DNA of 15,238 nt from Flavobacteriales bacterium UBA6049 (GTDB lineage Bacteria; Bacteroidota; Bacteroidia; Flavobacteriales_G; Salibacteraceae): the NCBI GenBank assembly GCA_002429085.1, contig DIYR01000013.1, forward strand, positions 1 to 15,238, written 5' to 3'. A program made the position numbers and the translations under genes. Below are positions 1 to 8,916 of the stretch, in pieces; position 1 is the stretch's first letter; the number at the start of each line of letters is the position of its first letter. The notes beneath the pieces were generated by a model. That model saw nothing but the letters and a program-made list of their open reading frames with translations. It made no database searches and was not told where the DNA came from.

Positions 1-266
1 ACCTTCTACCCCTTTTTGGTTGATACAAATATGCGTCAAAGAATTACGATGGATATAGCTAAAATAACTTACAAGCCATAAGAGGTAATATTAGAGTAAT
101 AAAGCGCAGAATTTAATCATTGAAATACAAGGCAATCAGAAAACTAATTTCGTCTTCTGTGTAATGCACTTTTCAGCATCTACAAACACGAAATAATCAC
201 CTATACTTTGAACTTATTACCACGGATTGTTTTGAGTTTATTCATGTACTTCAGTCAGTCTCCATT
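1..266. other. Left-edge intergenic region, possible tail of a plus-strand gene
   Basis: This stretch lies downstream of the giant minus-strand gene that stops at 267-269. On the plus strand, frame 1 is open from the window edge to a TAA at 79-81 and reads as 26 fairly protein-like residues ending in KITYKP. It could be the C-terminus of a convergent gene entering from the left, but 26 codons cannot prove that. Frame 2 is also open for 18 codons, so the signal is weak. A 5-bp inverted repeat (CAGAA 137-141, TTCTG 155-159) has no T-tract and is not a convincing terminator. Nothing else is recognisable. Confidence 0.3.
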
Positions 267-1607
267 TTAGTAAAAATTGACTTTGGAATTATGTTTTTCA
301 CCATCTACGGTAGTAATAGATACAATAAACACCCCATTAGAGTTCCAAGGAATTCGAACCATGTTTGATGTAAGTGTTTTATCATACACTACTCTTCCAC
401 TAACATCAAACACTGTGATTTGATCTAATTGTGACAAATCAGAACTAATCACCAATTCTTCTCCTGAACGGAAAACAACCAATTGATTTTCTTGTAGTTC
501 TTCTACACCAGTTGGATTATCCTCTTCTTCACTTCCTTTATCTGATGGGTTCTCAATTGAACCTCCACCATTAATTACGTTACTCACATGTAAGTAGAAT
601 CTATCTTGAATAGTACCAACAGAATCTATTGTGAACGAGTAATCTGAAGCATCTTCTAAACTTACTGTGGTTCCCATTAATCTATCTTCTAGAGTAATGC
701 TATAGTTAGTTGGCCAGTTAGCCAATGAATCTAATGCAATCGTCATGTTTCCTGTTACCCAAGCATCAACTCCTAATGGAATTTCTTTACTCTTGTTCAA
801 TCCTAACCATGGTAAACCTTGGATTGCAAACTCTTCATCATTTATCATTGAATAAAACGCCAATCTTGGATGTGCTTTGAACTTTTTACCATCGTAAAAA
901 TCATCATAGCCATCAGTAGCTTGTGGTAAGAATGCAACAAGGATCTGGTTCACATCATTGTTTTCATTTGTTAATGTAAACCAAGCACGCTTGCGTTGCT
1001 CTGTATTGTTTGTCTTATAAAACTTGTCATTATTTCCAGAGATTCTTTGTGCATTATTAAACTCTACATCAGGGCTTCCCGTAGCTGCTTGCACAAAGAA
1101 CCCTTGAGCTGTTCCAATGTTACCATTTGGAGCATCTCCACTATTTCCTGCACCACCACTACCATTCCATGTAGCATAATCTCCAGCATCGTTGTTTCCT
1201 CCTGACTCGTTGGTATGATGATCCCAGAACCAAAGTGTTCCTTCAATTTGTCCTGAATTATCTGTTAAGAATTTAGCTGCTGATAAAGCGCTTGGATATG
1301 GGTTACCTACTAAAGTAAATCCAGCAGCAGACACTGAAGAATTCACTGTAACGTTTCCATTGTTTATTGATCCTGAAAAGGTTCTATTTTCTGATGATCC
1401 AGTAATTCCAATTGTACCTGTTGTAGCATACCCAGCTCCTGGAGTCATGGTTGTTCCACTGCCCTCTGATGTCCAACTACCATCAAACGAGTAAAAATCA
1501 TTCGTGTTAGAACCTGTAAACACATCGCCCATCGTTTCACCAGAAACTGGTGAAGACCAATACTGGTACCATGTATCGTTAGATAACGTTCCAGAGTTAC
1601 GTGTTAC
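267..1607 (-). repeat. Paralogous C-terminal block, copy 1 (near-duplicate of copy 3)
   Basis: The last 447 codons (stop included) of this gene match the last 449 codons of the gene at 9125-12616 almost residue for residue, starting at VTR.SGTLSNDTWYQYWSSP. By eye about 85-90% of residues are identical. The nucleotide differences fall largely at third positions, with long identical runs such as the one encoding KKFKAH. The net length difference is three residues in an acidic linker minus one extra terminal Tyr here. The block holds the conserved secreted region plus the sorting domain. Confidence 0.85.
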
Positions 1608-4274
1608 CTGAAAGTCACTCCCACAGTTAGCATTTACAATACTAGTCTGAACAATTGAGGCTTCATCCTGAACAATTACTATCCCCCTGTTTACAAGAAT
1701 ACCATCAACTGTCAATGTATTACCAGCACTAATAATTAACGTAGCTCCTTCATTAATAACTATAGTATCGCAAGTATAATTACCATCTATAGTTACGTTA
1801 TTCTTTATGGCAACATCATCCTCACTTAAAGGAATCTGACCATCCAACCAATTTCCAGTTGTACTCCAACTCCCAGCACTCGTTGTATAGCTTTGAGCAA
1901 GCTCGGAGGTTGAACATGTTGTAGAATGAGAACCTAAATACGCAACCGTATTTTGAGAATAAGAATCCCACTCTCCAGAATCATATGATCCATTTCCACC
2001 GCAAATAGAAGCTTTTCTTACCAACGTGACGTCCTGTGCAAAATTTGTAGCATCTCCGATTATTCCAATCGCATCGATAACAGTTGAACCATTTAATAAT
2101 TCTAACACATCATTTCCGTTGAAATAACAACCATTCGATTGAGTAGTGGTACCTCCGTAAATAGATGCGTGATTATGCCTGAGAACAACAACTTGACCAT
2201 CCGCAAGAGTACCACTCAGTGAACTTGAACTACCAGAGGTATTTCCATTCAAATATCTCTTAATTGAATATCCTGATAAATCTATCGTAGTTCCTGTTCC
2301 ATTATATATCTCTAAATACTCGTTATTACCGGATCCTTCTACATATTCAGAAATAATAAGGTCTGAAAAAGCCCCTCCACCTCCTGAAATAAATTGTTTT
2401 GTCTGGGTAGTTCCGTATCCATTTAAACCACTGGAATACACAGAGCTAGAGTTAGTAGAATAAATCTCATAGAAGTATTCTTGATCACCATCTAAACACG
2501 TCTCTGAGTAAGACAAGCCATTTCCAACATATACTACTTCAGCAGTACCTATTACATCACCAACGCTATATGAGTTTCCAGACACTAAAGCACCAAATGA
2601 ATTCGTAGTATTTCTTGCTAGAACTACATCATCTCCACTTCCGTTCAATGTCCATGTCAAATCAATTTGAGACATCCCTTTGACACTTGCTACAAACCCA
2701 GAAACTGGCTCCACAACCAAACGAGAAACTTCAAAATCATCGATCAATACTCCCTCTTCTTCATTCAACGCATTCGACTCAAAAATAAACTGAAACTGCA
2801 CACTACTATTGTTCGCACTTCCAGGCACTTCAGCCAGTGCTTTTGCATATCCTGAAGCAGAAGTTCCGTCCCATTGCAAATCAATAACATTATTATGCCA
2901 ACCTGCAAACCCAGTATTAAGATCATTCCAAGTAGAGCCACCGTTTAATGAGTACTGAAATCGTAAACCATCATTTGAGGATTCTGAATTTATCCAATGG
3001 AAAAATGAAACCTGAAGATTACTAGCATTACCCGTATTATTAAAAATTGCGCTCCTCAACTCTACCTGTGTATTTGCCATATAAGAATCATCTAGATCTG
3101 TTCCATAAACATTTGATCCAGACTTTGCCACATTTAGTATTGTACCAGATGGAGTTCCTCTCTCCCAACTAGTTGTATTGTTTGAGGTGGAGAGCCAATC
3201 GTTATTTATCATTTCGAAATCATCTAAATATGGAAAAGAACTATATACTGGAGGATCCGTATTCTCGCTAATTACAATGGGGTTTGAATACTCCGATCCA
3301 TTCCAAGAGTAAGCTACATAGTGATATGTTGTATTAGGCAAAAGACTTGTATGATTAAAAGTTGCCGATCCAATGTTTTTAACAATGATTTCTCCACCAG
3401 CAATAGTTCCACCAATAGCTGGAGGGGATGACGCAGGGTTATGAAAATTCCCTGTAGTATTAAAAACAATAACCACAGTATCTCCATTAGTATTATCATC
3501 GTAAGTTACATCTATCTGAGAATCAGAATTTGGTACTAAGGAGAACACATCAGGGGGAGGAAGACTATTACCTCCATCATGTTCTACGATAATATTATCA
3601 ATATATAACCCCTCATTACCTCTTGTTAAGCCATTAAACTTAAGGTTTACGTCTAGTGTGGAACTATTATAAGGAATAGCAACGGTAGCTGTAAAAGTTT
3701 CGAAATTACTCGCTGCAACTGTACATCCTCCTGCTCCTGAACCAAACATAGCGGGTAAGATGTTGCCCACTCCACATTCACCATCACCGTTAAAGTCAGT
3801 ATCTATAGCTGCCGGTCTATTATCATCTGTACTTGAAACACTTTGAACCCATAGAAGATTCTGATAAGAGCCACCATCAATTGAATATGAAATTATTAAC
3901 TCATCATCTGCATCCCAATCTGCCGAACCTCTAGTAAGCATATCAATCGAAAAAGTGAATGTAAGTGCTCCTGTAACATCAATCTGATCTATGTTTAATT
4001 CTCGATTACCCACATTCATATCCTCTGCACCCCAGAAATAGCCATCTTCATTTGTGGTATTATCTAAATCATAATTGGTTCTATTGAAAAAATCTGAATG
4101 GCCAGAACCATATGCCCCTGTTGCCGTGTAACCATTATTTGCGACTTCAAAATCTACAATGTGAGATGTTTGAGCATACACTGAAAATGAGAATAAACCA
4201 CCAATAAGAAAACTTAACAAGTTGGTAGTTATTCTAGCTTTTTTAAAAATGACTATAAAGTCGGTAATATTCAT
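267..4274 (-). CDS. Giant T9SS-secreted modular surface protein with lamin-tail domain and type A sorting domain
   Basis: Predicted exported protein of 1335 residues. I chose the ATG at 4274 because it gives a signal peptide of ordinary shape (about residues 1-35: KKAR, hydrophobic LLSFLIGGLFSFS, VYA|Q). The frame stays open to an ATG at 4322, which would add 16 residues. No Shine-Dalgarno decides it, as is common in Bacteroidota. Visible order: a jelly-roll-like head (about 36-235), a fibronectin III-like segment (236-340), a second jelly-roll/MAM-like segment beginning FPYLDDFE (345-520), another fibronectin III-like segment (525-627), and a lamin-tail domain (635-785; LIISEYVEGSGNNEYLEIYN, then GNDVLELL and DAIG). 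Then comes a short beta-helix-like stretch (795-877; NW..G..P...DDV.I, GATLIIS), and a 446-residue C-terminal block from 890 with GNPYPSA, GTLWFWDH and QGFFVQA. The last 70 residues form a type A T9SS sorting domain (ITVFDVSGRVVYD, RIPWNSNGVFIVS). No catalytic domain is seen. The ligand is unknown; an adhesive or matrix role is inference. Confidence 0.9.
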   Translation of the reverse strand: MNITDFIVIFKKARITTNLLSFLIGGLFSFSVYAQTSHIVDFEVANNGYTATGAYGSGHSDFFNRTNYDLDNTTNEDGYFWGAEDMNVGNRELNIDQIDVTGALTFTFSIDMLTRGSADWDADDELIISYSIDGGSYQNLLWVQSVSSTDDNRPAAIDTDFNGDGECGVGNILPAMFGSGAGGCTVAASNFETFTATVAIPYNSSTLDVNLKFNGLTRGNEGLYIDNIIVEHDGGNSLPPPDVFSLVPNSDSQIDVTYDDNTNGDTVVIVFNTTGNFHNPASSPPAIGGTIAGGEIIVKNIGSATFNHTSLLPNTTYHYVAYSWNGSEYSNPIVISENTDPPVYSSFPYLDDFEMINNDWLSTSNNTTSWERGTPSGTILNVAKSGSNVYGTDLDDSYMANTQVELRSAIFNNTGNASNLQVSFFHWINSESSNDGLRFQYSLNGGSTWNDLNTGFAGWHNNVIDLQWDGTSASGYAKALAEVPGSANNSSVQFQFIFESNALNEEEGVLIDDFEVSRLVVEPVSGFVASVKGMSQIDLTWTLNGSGDDVVLARNTTNSFGALVSGNSYSVGDVIGTAEVVYVGNGLSYSETCLDGDQEYFYEIYSTNSSSVYSSGLNGYGTTQTKQFISGGGGAFSDLIISEYVEGSGNNEYLEIYNGTGTTIDLSGYSIKRYLNGNTSGSSSSLSGTLADGQVVVLRHNHASIYGGTTTQSNGCYFNGNDVLELLNGSTVIDAIGIIGDATNFAQDVTLVRKASICGGNGSYDSGEWDSYSQNTVAYLGSHSTTCSTSELAQSYTTSAGSWSTTGNWLDGQIPLSEDDVAIKNNVTIDGNYTCDTIVINEGATLIISAGNTLTVDGILVNRGIVIVQDEASIVQTSIVNANCGSDFQVTRNSGTLSNDTWYQYWSSPVSGETMGDVFTGSNTNDFYSFDGSWTSEGSGTTMTPGAGYATTGTIGITGSSENRTFSGSINNGNVTVNSSVSAAGFTLVGNPYPSALSAAKFLTDNSGQIEGTLWFWDHHTNESGGNNDAGDYATWNGSGGAGNSGDAPNGNIGTAQGFFVQAATGSPDVEFNNAQRISGNNDKFYKTNNTEQRKRAWFTLTNENNDVNQILVAFLPQATDGYDDFYDGKKFKAHPRLAFYSMINDEEFAIQGLPWLGLNKSKEIPLGVDAWVTGNMTIALDSLANWPTNYSITLEDRLMGTTVSLEDASDYSFTIDSVGTIQDRFYLHVSNVINGGGSIENPSDKGSEEEDNPTGVEELQENQLVVFRSGEELVISSDLSQLDQITVFDVSGRVVYDKTLTSNMVRIPWNSNGVFIVSITTVDGEKHNSKVNFY

Positions 4275-4872
4275 TGGAGAGTTATTTAACATAGAATAGA
4301 AATTAGGCATGCAGGTAATCAATGGTCACAGATTATTTGGGTAATGGGATGTCATCAAAGACACTCTATACAACTTTTTTTAGGCGTACGTCTCAACACA
4401 TCTTCTAAATCCTAGAAAGCCTAGTTGATCCGGATAAGGTTTATACCTACACGAAATGAAAATCGTACAAACCCTTACTATCAAACCTAAACAAGGGTTT
4501 CTTAAACTAAATAGTGGGAACCTTGACTGTAGAGAAGTCTTAACATGAAGTTGAAATATTGCAATGGAAGAAGCAAGTTTTATGTAGAACATATTCTGGT
4601 AATCTGGAAAGCTATTGCGCTGAAATGACTACCCAAATTAAATAGTTGTGATTATTCTATACTAAGTAAACACTACCAAGGTTAGGTATTTTTACTAGTC
4701 CTTGTTCCTGCCTCTGTTTAGCTCTCCCTGAGCTCGGCAACACAAATTATTATTCTGTCAAAAAAGATAGAAAAGGCTTTAATTTCGCAAAACTCTTCTA
4801 TTTATAAGCCTCATCTTCTAAAATCCCACAAATGAGAGTCAACAAATAACAAGAAAATATACTAGTAGATTA
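4275..4872. other. Intergenic spacer between two giant cargo genes
   Basis: This roughly 600-bp spacer should hold the end of the transcript of the upstream gene and the promoter of the downstream one. A perfect 8-bp inverted repeat (AAACCCTT 4469-4476, AAGGGTTT 4493-4500, 16-nt loop) and a 5-bp hairpin (AGCTC 4720-4724, GAGCT 4730-4734) are present. Neither is followed by a T-tract on either strand. On the minus strand TGTCTTTG (4363-4356) matches five of the six fixed positions of the Bacteroidota -7 consensus TAnnTTTG, but has no TTG at the expected upstream spacing. The only reading frame, 4380-4592 on the minus strand, has no signal peptide or recognisable domain and looks spurious. Confidence 0.5.
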
Positions 4873-6216
4873 TTAATACGCCACTTTATACTGGTGTGTC
4901 GTTCCAGAAGTTGTTCGAACCATTATTACAAAGACACCTCTTTTACTCCATGGAATTTTTAAGTTCTTACTTTTTGTCGACAAGTCGTAAACTATACTTC
5001 CCTTGACGTCATATATAGTGACCTGATTTACTAATAGTGAATTAGAAACTATTGAAATGGCTCCATCAGTGCAGAATACTGCTATGCTTTGCTCAACCAA
5101 ACCTTGGGATCCTAACAATACATCGGAAGAATGTTGCTCATCTATAAATACATCTCCTGCTGACTCATCAATCATTATAGTTTGCTTAATTCTTACCGCG
5201 AACCGATCGGTGAATATTCCAATAGAATCAACTTCTATTCGATATGCTTGTTCGCGTAAATCTATTGCAGTATCCATCTGATAATCTAGCAAATAAAGAC
5301 TATGTGATTGAGGCCAATTTGAGAGACTATCTAAGGTAATGGTATAATTACCCAACTCCCACACATCTAACCCTAGTGGAATTATTCTACTCTCTTCAAC
5401 TCCTAAATATGGTAACCCTTGTATAGCATATGCACCTTCATCTATCATTGAATAAAATGATAGTTTAGGATTTCCCTTAAACTTCTTACCATCATACATA
5501 CGATCTAAACCATCTGTTGCATTTGGAATTAGTCCTATTAATAATTGATTCTCATCTCCAGACTCATTAGATAAACTCATCCAAAAACGTTGTCTATCCT
5601 CCGCAATCGTTTGCTTAAAAAATTGAGTGTTGTTATCCGCAACTCGTTGGTCATTCTCAAATGTAATAGTTGGATTTGATGCACTTGCTTGTACAAAGAA
5701 ACCTTGACAGCTTTGCACATAGTCATCTGGTGCCTCACCTCCTGATCCCGCACCACCAGTTCCATTCCATGTAGCATAGTCATTAGGATCATTATTACCT
5801 CCAGACTGTGCAGTTGCATGATCCCAGAACCAAAGCGTTCCATTGATTCCACCATTATCTGCTACAAAAGTTGAACTAGCTATGGCACTTGGGTATGGGT
5901 TTCCAACCAAAATCATGTCACCACTCGAAACGGATGATGTTGATAAAGTAACTGCACCATTGTTAATTGTACCACCGAAAGTGCGCGAATCAGTAAATCC
6001 GGTTGAACCAACACTACCCGTTGTAGCATATCCTCGGCCTGGGGTCATTGTATTTCCACTAGCTTGTGTAGACCATGCTTGTGTAGATTCATCGAAAAAG
6101 TAAAAATCTGAAGTATTAGAGCTAGTGAATACTGCCCCCATAGAAGCATTGTTTGTAGGAGAACTCCAATACTGATAGCGTGTATCATCTACCAAAGTTC
6201 CTGAAAATCTCGTAAT
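4873..6216 (-). repeat. Paralogous C-terminal block, copy 2 (diverged)
   Basis: The last 448 codons of this gene align end to end with the blocks at 267-1607 and 9125-10471: same start (TR.SGTL..DT.YQYWSSP), same order of landmarks (GNPYPSA, GTLWFWDH, DYATWNG, GFFVQA, YDGKKFK, IPLG.D.W), same length. Identity to the other two is only moderate by eye, so this copy split off earlier. Confidence 0.75.
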
Positions 6217-8418
6217 ATTATACGTTCCTGTACCACTATTGCCATCAGAACTAGCAGTTTGAAGTATAGCTGCCCCACTCGCCACATTTACCGTTCCATG
6301 GTTAGTGATTGTTCCATTTACAGTAACCGTTCCTGTATTAATGTTGAACGTTGATCCTGATTCTATTTCGATGTCCCCAATCTCAAACGATGATACCCCA
6401 ACACTACCTGACTGAATAATAACCTTACGTGTACCAACCGACAGACCAGTAGGAGAAGATGGACTCCACGAACCATCATATATATACGAATTAAAATGAG
6501 TTCCCACAGGTATAGGATTCGTTGCCGAAGCATTCGTAGATTCTCCGTCTAATGCATCTGGCCCACTAAAAGTCCAATTAGCACTCGTGAATATTGTACC
6601 ATCTGGACCTGTACCTGATACCCTATATGCCCATCCATCTGTGAACTCCCATGCCTCTCCAATACCATCTGTATCCTTATCACCAAATACATCTATTTGT
6701 GCCTCTGAGCCTGTAAAAGCCTTTGTAGCATCAAAGAATAACTGAACAGCATCGTTACCGTTTATACTAGCCACTGAAGAAGTTTGATTCTGTGAGAACC
6801 CAAACCAAGTATTAAAATTTGAAGATGATGCCGCTACATAATAATAGTTGCCTGCTGTTAATGAAGTAGAATTTAATTGTATTTCCGCATCATTAGTACC
6901 ATCACCATCTGTAGCTTTTCCAAGAGCGAAATACGACAAGTCGGTAATGTCTTTTCTGGCATATAATTCTATTCCCTTCGGAGTTCCTCCAGATAATGGA
7001 CCGTCAAATACCGCTGTGATTAACAAAGCATCTGAGTCGGGCACTGTGGTAGGTTTAGCACTGGTACTATTTCCACTACTCCAAGTACTAGATTTTCGTG
7101 TAAACACCGTAAAATGATAGGTTATTCCGTTACTTAAGCCGGTTACATTTACGCTCTGCCCTGTTCCTTTATATACCACATATTCATTTGATCCGATATC
7201 GGTTCCAGAACCAAAATTGACATTAGCAGTGTAAGCAGATCCATTTCCCGTTGGTGCTGTGCTAACCGCTACTCCAGCTCTTGCTACAACTATTACTTCG
7301 CTATAACATGACGGTAAATTCCAATCTATTGAAACTTGAGAAGAGAAGGCACTGGCAGATACACCAAATACATTTCCTGGAGTTGAACACGTTGTAGTAA
7401 ATGACCCCGTTAATTCATCAGAAGAACGATAACAAATACCTGTGCCATTGAATTCATACAAAGCCAAATGATAGGTAGTTGTATCTGATAGCCCTGTTAG
7501 GTTTACCGAAGTACCTGTACCTCTGTAAACAGCATATAGATCAGTTGAAACCGCACTTCCATTCCCAAAATTAGCATCTGCCAAATAAACCGTTCCGTTT
7601 GCTGGATCGTTTGAAACAGCTGCATCTTCTTGCGCAATTACCAAAACAGAATCTCCATTTCCTCTGCTCCACGAAACCGTAGCTGTATTATCTCCAACTG
7701 TTGATGTAGAAAAAGTACTGGCTTGGTTTGTTGGAGGTGTACAGGCAGGAGAAGTAATAAATGCTGTGGTGCTGATTGGCAGTATGTTCTCACCATTTGA
7801 ACTCTCAATTACCCAACTAGCGTTTGCAATAATGTTCAAATAATCAGAAAAGTTTACCTGACCAGTTCGTGCTCCATTATAGTAGCCTCCATCTGGGCTA
7901 CCAGAAGTATAAAAATCAATAAATGTGCTGCCGGAAGTTAAGCCTGTTGCAGACAGTGAACCTCCTTGATTACCAGACCCATTTTGAATTCCAGCAAGCC
8001 AAGTTGTTGGTGAAGTGTCGTTTGTACCAAGAAATGCGAAAAGCGCATCTCCAGAACTGGATAAATTAAACGCTCCTGTTCCATCTGCCGCAACTCCCAC
8101 ATTAGCACTTGGTAATGCGTTATCTGCATCATTAATAACAATGATTTCCCCAGCAGATACAATGCTCGTATGCGACCATGAAATTACGCCTTCACCAGTA
8201 TTTACAGATGTTGCTCCTGTTGGTTCGTTATCCGTAAAATAAATGGTAGTATTTGCTGGAATATCCGCTAATGCAACGAAAGCAAAATCATCATCTCCAT
8301 CTGCATTGAAGGCTACAAAAGCAATATCGCCAGTACTTAACTGAGCAAAGGAAACTGTTGTTAGTAAACTTAAAGCAACAAGCAGGTAGGCTATGCTTAG
8401 TTTAGCTGTTATTCTCAT
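4873..8418 (-). CDS. Giant T9SS-secreted modular surface protein with two fibronectin III-like domains and type A sorting domain
   Basis: Predicted exported protein of 1181 residues. The ATG at 8418 is directly followed by a good signal peptide (residues 1-25, cleavage FA|Q). Order seen: an N-terminal domain (27-226) beginning LSTGDIAFVAFNADGDDDFA, a type found at the front of many secreted bacterial proteins; two fibronectin III-like domains (227-344 and 345-461), both with the motif VYRGTG or VYKGTG followed by (S)VN(L/V)TGLS and TYH; and a lamin-tail-like domain (464-640; GIELYA, NGNDAVQLFF, IDVFGDKDTDG). A short beta-helix-like stretch follows (645-730; SGSTFNI.TGTVTVNGT), then the 447-residue C-terminal block from 735 shared with the two neighbouring giants. 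It ends in a type A T9SS sorting domain (about 1112-1181; VTIYDVKGSIVYD, IPWSKRGVFVI). This copy of the block is clearly more diverged than the other two. The lamin-tail-like form here resembles that of secreted nucleases of the ExeM/NucH kind, but no nuclease domain is present. Function is unknown beyond a probable extracellular or surface role. Confidence 0.9.
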   Translation of the reverse strand: MRITAKLSIAYLLVALSLLTTVSFAQLSTGDIAFVAFNADGDDDFAFVALADIPANTTIYFTDNEPTGATSVNTGEGVISWSHTSIVSAGEIIVINDADNALPSANVGVAADGTGAFNLSSSGDALFAFLGTNDTSPTTWLAGIQNGSGNQGGSLSATGLTSGSTFIDFYTSGSPDGGYYNGARTGQVNFSDYLNIIANASWVIESSNGENILPISTTAFITSPACTPPTNQASTFSTSTVGDNTATVSWSRGNGDSVLVIAQEDAAVSNDPANGTVYLADANFGNGSAVSTDLYAVYRGTGTSVNLTGLSDTTTYHLALYEFNGTGICYRSSDELTGSFTTTCSTPGNVFGVSASAFSSQVSIDWNLPSCYSEVIVVARAGVAVSTAPTGNGSAYTANVNFGSGTDIGSNEYVVYKGTGQSVNVTGLSNGITYHFTVFTRKSSTWSSGNSTSAKPTTVPDSDALLITAVFDGPLSGGTPKGIELYARKDITDLSYFALGKATDGDGTNDAEIQLNSTSLTAGNYYYVAASSSNFNTWFGFSQNQTSSVASINGNDAVQLFFDATKAFTGSEAQIDVFGDKDTDGIGEAWEFTDGWAYRVSGTGPDGTIFTSANWTFSGPDALDGESTNASATNPIPVGTHFNSYIYDGSWSPSSPTGLSVGTRKVIIQSGSVGVSSFEIGDIEIESGSTFNINTGTVTVNGTITNHGTVNVASGAAILQTASSDGNSGTGTYNITRFSGTLVDDTRYQYWSSPTNNASMGAVFTSSNTSDFYFFDESTQAWSTQASGNTMTPGRGYATTGSVGSTGFTDSRTFGGTINNGAVTLSTSSVSSGDMILVGNPYPSAIASSTFVADNGGINGTLWFWDHATAQSGGNNDPNDYATWNGTGGAGSGGEAPDDYVQSCQGFFVQASASNPTITFENDQRVADNNTQFFKQTIAEDRQRFWMSLSNESGDENQLLIGLIPNATDGLDRMYDGKKFKGNPKLSFYSMIDEGAYAIQGLPYLGVEESRIIPLGLDVWELGNYTITLDSLSNWPQSHSLYLLDYQMDTAIDLREQAYRIEVDSIGIFTDRFAVRIKQTIMIDESAGDVFIDEQHSSDVLLGSQGLVEQSIAVFCTDGAISIVSNSLLVNQVTIYDVKGSIVYDLSTKSKNLKIPWSKRGVFVIMVRTTSGTTHQYKVAY

Positions 8419-8589
8419 GGCAAATTTTGACTTTTTCGGATCCTGTTTTAAATATCGCTATTTAACCCAACACCCTCACCATATATAGCTAGTTGTTAAT
8501 TAAATATAATTATCTCTTAACAGTCATTAGATGAGATGACAGCAACAAAAAAGACACTGTTTCAGAATAGTGTAGGATTTTAGCCCTGT
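8419..8589. other. Upstream region of the 4873-8418 gene
   Basis: This AT-rich leader precedes the ATG at 8418 and presumably holds its promoter. No clear -7 (TAnnTTTG) and -33 (TTG) pair was found at the right spacing, and no Shine-Dalgarno lies before the ATG. No open frame with protein character is present. Confidence 0.4.
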
Positions 8590-8745
8590 TTTTCTCTTCT
8601 CTTTTTGCCGTGACGCAAAAAAGAAGCAAAAAAAGTCAAGTTAATTCAGAGGTGATTGCTGCGCAACAGCCACTTGTCACGCCTACATGCCTGTGTTTTC
8701 AAAGAAAACACGCACTTTCGGCTACTGCGGGCTTATCACTGACTG
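8590..8745. repeat. Hairpin-rich intergenic element, possible dispersed repeat
   Basis: Three inverted repeats are packed together. First is CTTCT(C)TTTTTGC (8596-8608) against GCAAAAAAGAAG (8615-8626): 12 pairs with one bulged C and a 6-nt loop. Second is GCTG (8658-8661) against CAGC (8667-8670). Third is a perfect 8-bp pair, GTGTTTTC (8693-8700) and GAAAACAC (8704-8711), with an AAA loop. None has a terminator-like T-tract. The base texture differs from the surrounding AT-rich leader. The TTTTTGC...GCAAAAA motif followed by A-rich tracts reminds me of intergenic elements that recur in Bacteroidota genomes, but that is memory, not a search. The limits given are approximate. Confidence 0.4.
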
Positions 8746-8853
8746 AATGAACTCTTGTACGTATATACTTTCCTCTTAAGTACATAATCTCTGTTTCACT
8801 AGAAATTACAAATAGAAGGATACACTAGATATTTATGTATTTCCCACATTAAT

Positions 8854-8887
8854 CTAAAAAAGCCTCACAGTGTTTTCTGTGAGGCTT
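8854..8887 (-). terminator. Rho-independent terminator
   Basis: A perfect 11-bp stem (AAGCCTCACAG at 8860-8870, CTGTGAGGCTT at 8877-8887) has a 6-nt loop. Read on the minus strand it runs straight into six T residues (8861-8856). It starts 29 bp after the stop codon of the small gene at 8917-9102. It therefore most likely ends the transcript of that gene and of the giant gene upstream of it. The plus-strand reading has no T-tract, so it acts in one direction. Confidence 0.93.
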
Positions 8888-8916
8888 GCATACTAAATGA
8901 TTTCCAATACTACCTA

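Noticed and set aside
996..1205. Plus-strand open frame of 69 codons that has a look-alike at 9860-10069
   Set aside because: Both lie antisense to the near-duplicate C-terminal blocks, so their similarity simply mirrors the paralogous coding strand. No start context, signal or domain supports them.
4380..4592. Minus-strand open frame of 70 codons in the spacer upstream of the first giant gene
   Set aside because: The composition is unlike its neighbours, with many Cys, Arg and Phe residues. There is no signal peptide or recognisable domain, and an inverted repeat lies inside it. Most likely chance.
4720..4734. AGCTC/GAGCT hairpin as terminator of the 4873-8418 gene
   Set aside because: The stem has only 5 bp, lacks a T-tract on the minus strand and lies about 140 bp beyond the stop codon.
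8596..8626. Hairpin with A/T-rich arms as a second intrinsic terminator
   Set aside because: The stem is long enough, but neither strand shows a T-tract directly after it, and a much better terminator lies 230 bp earlier in the transcript.
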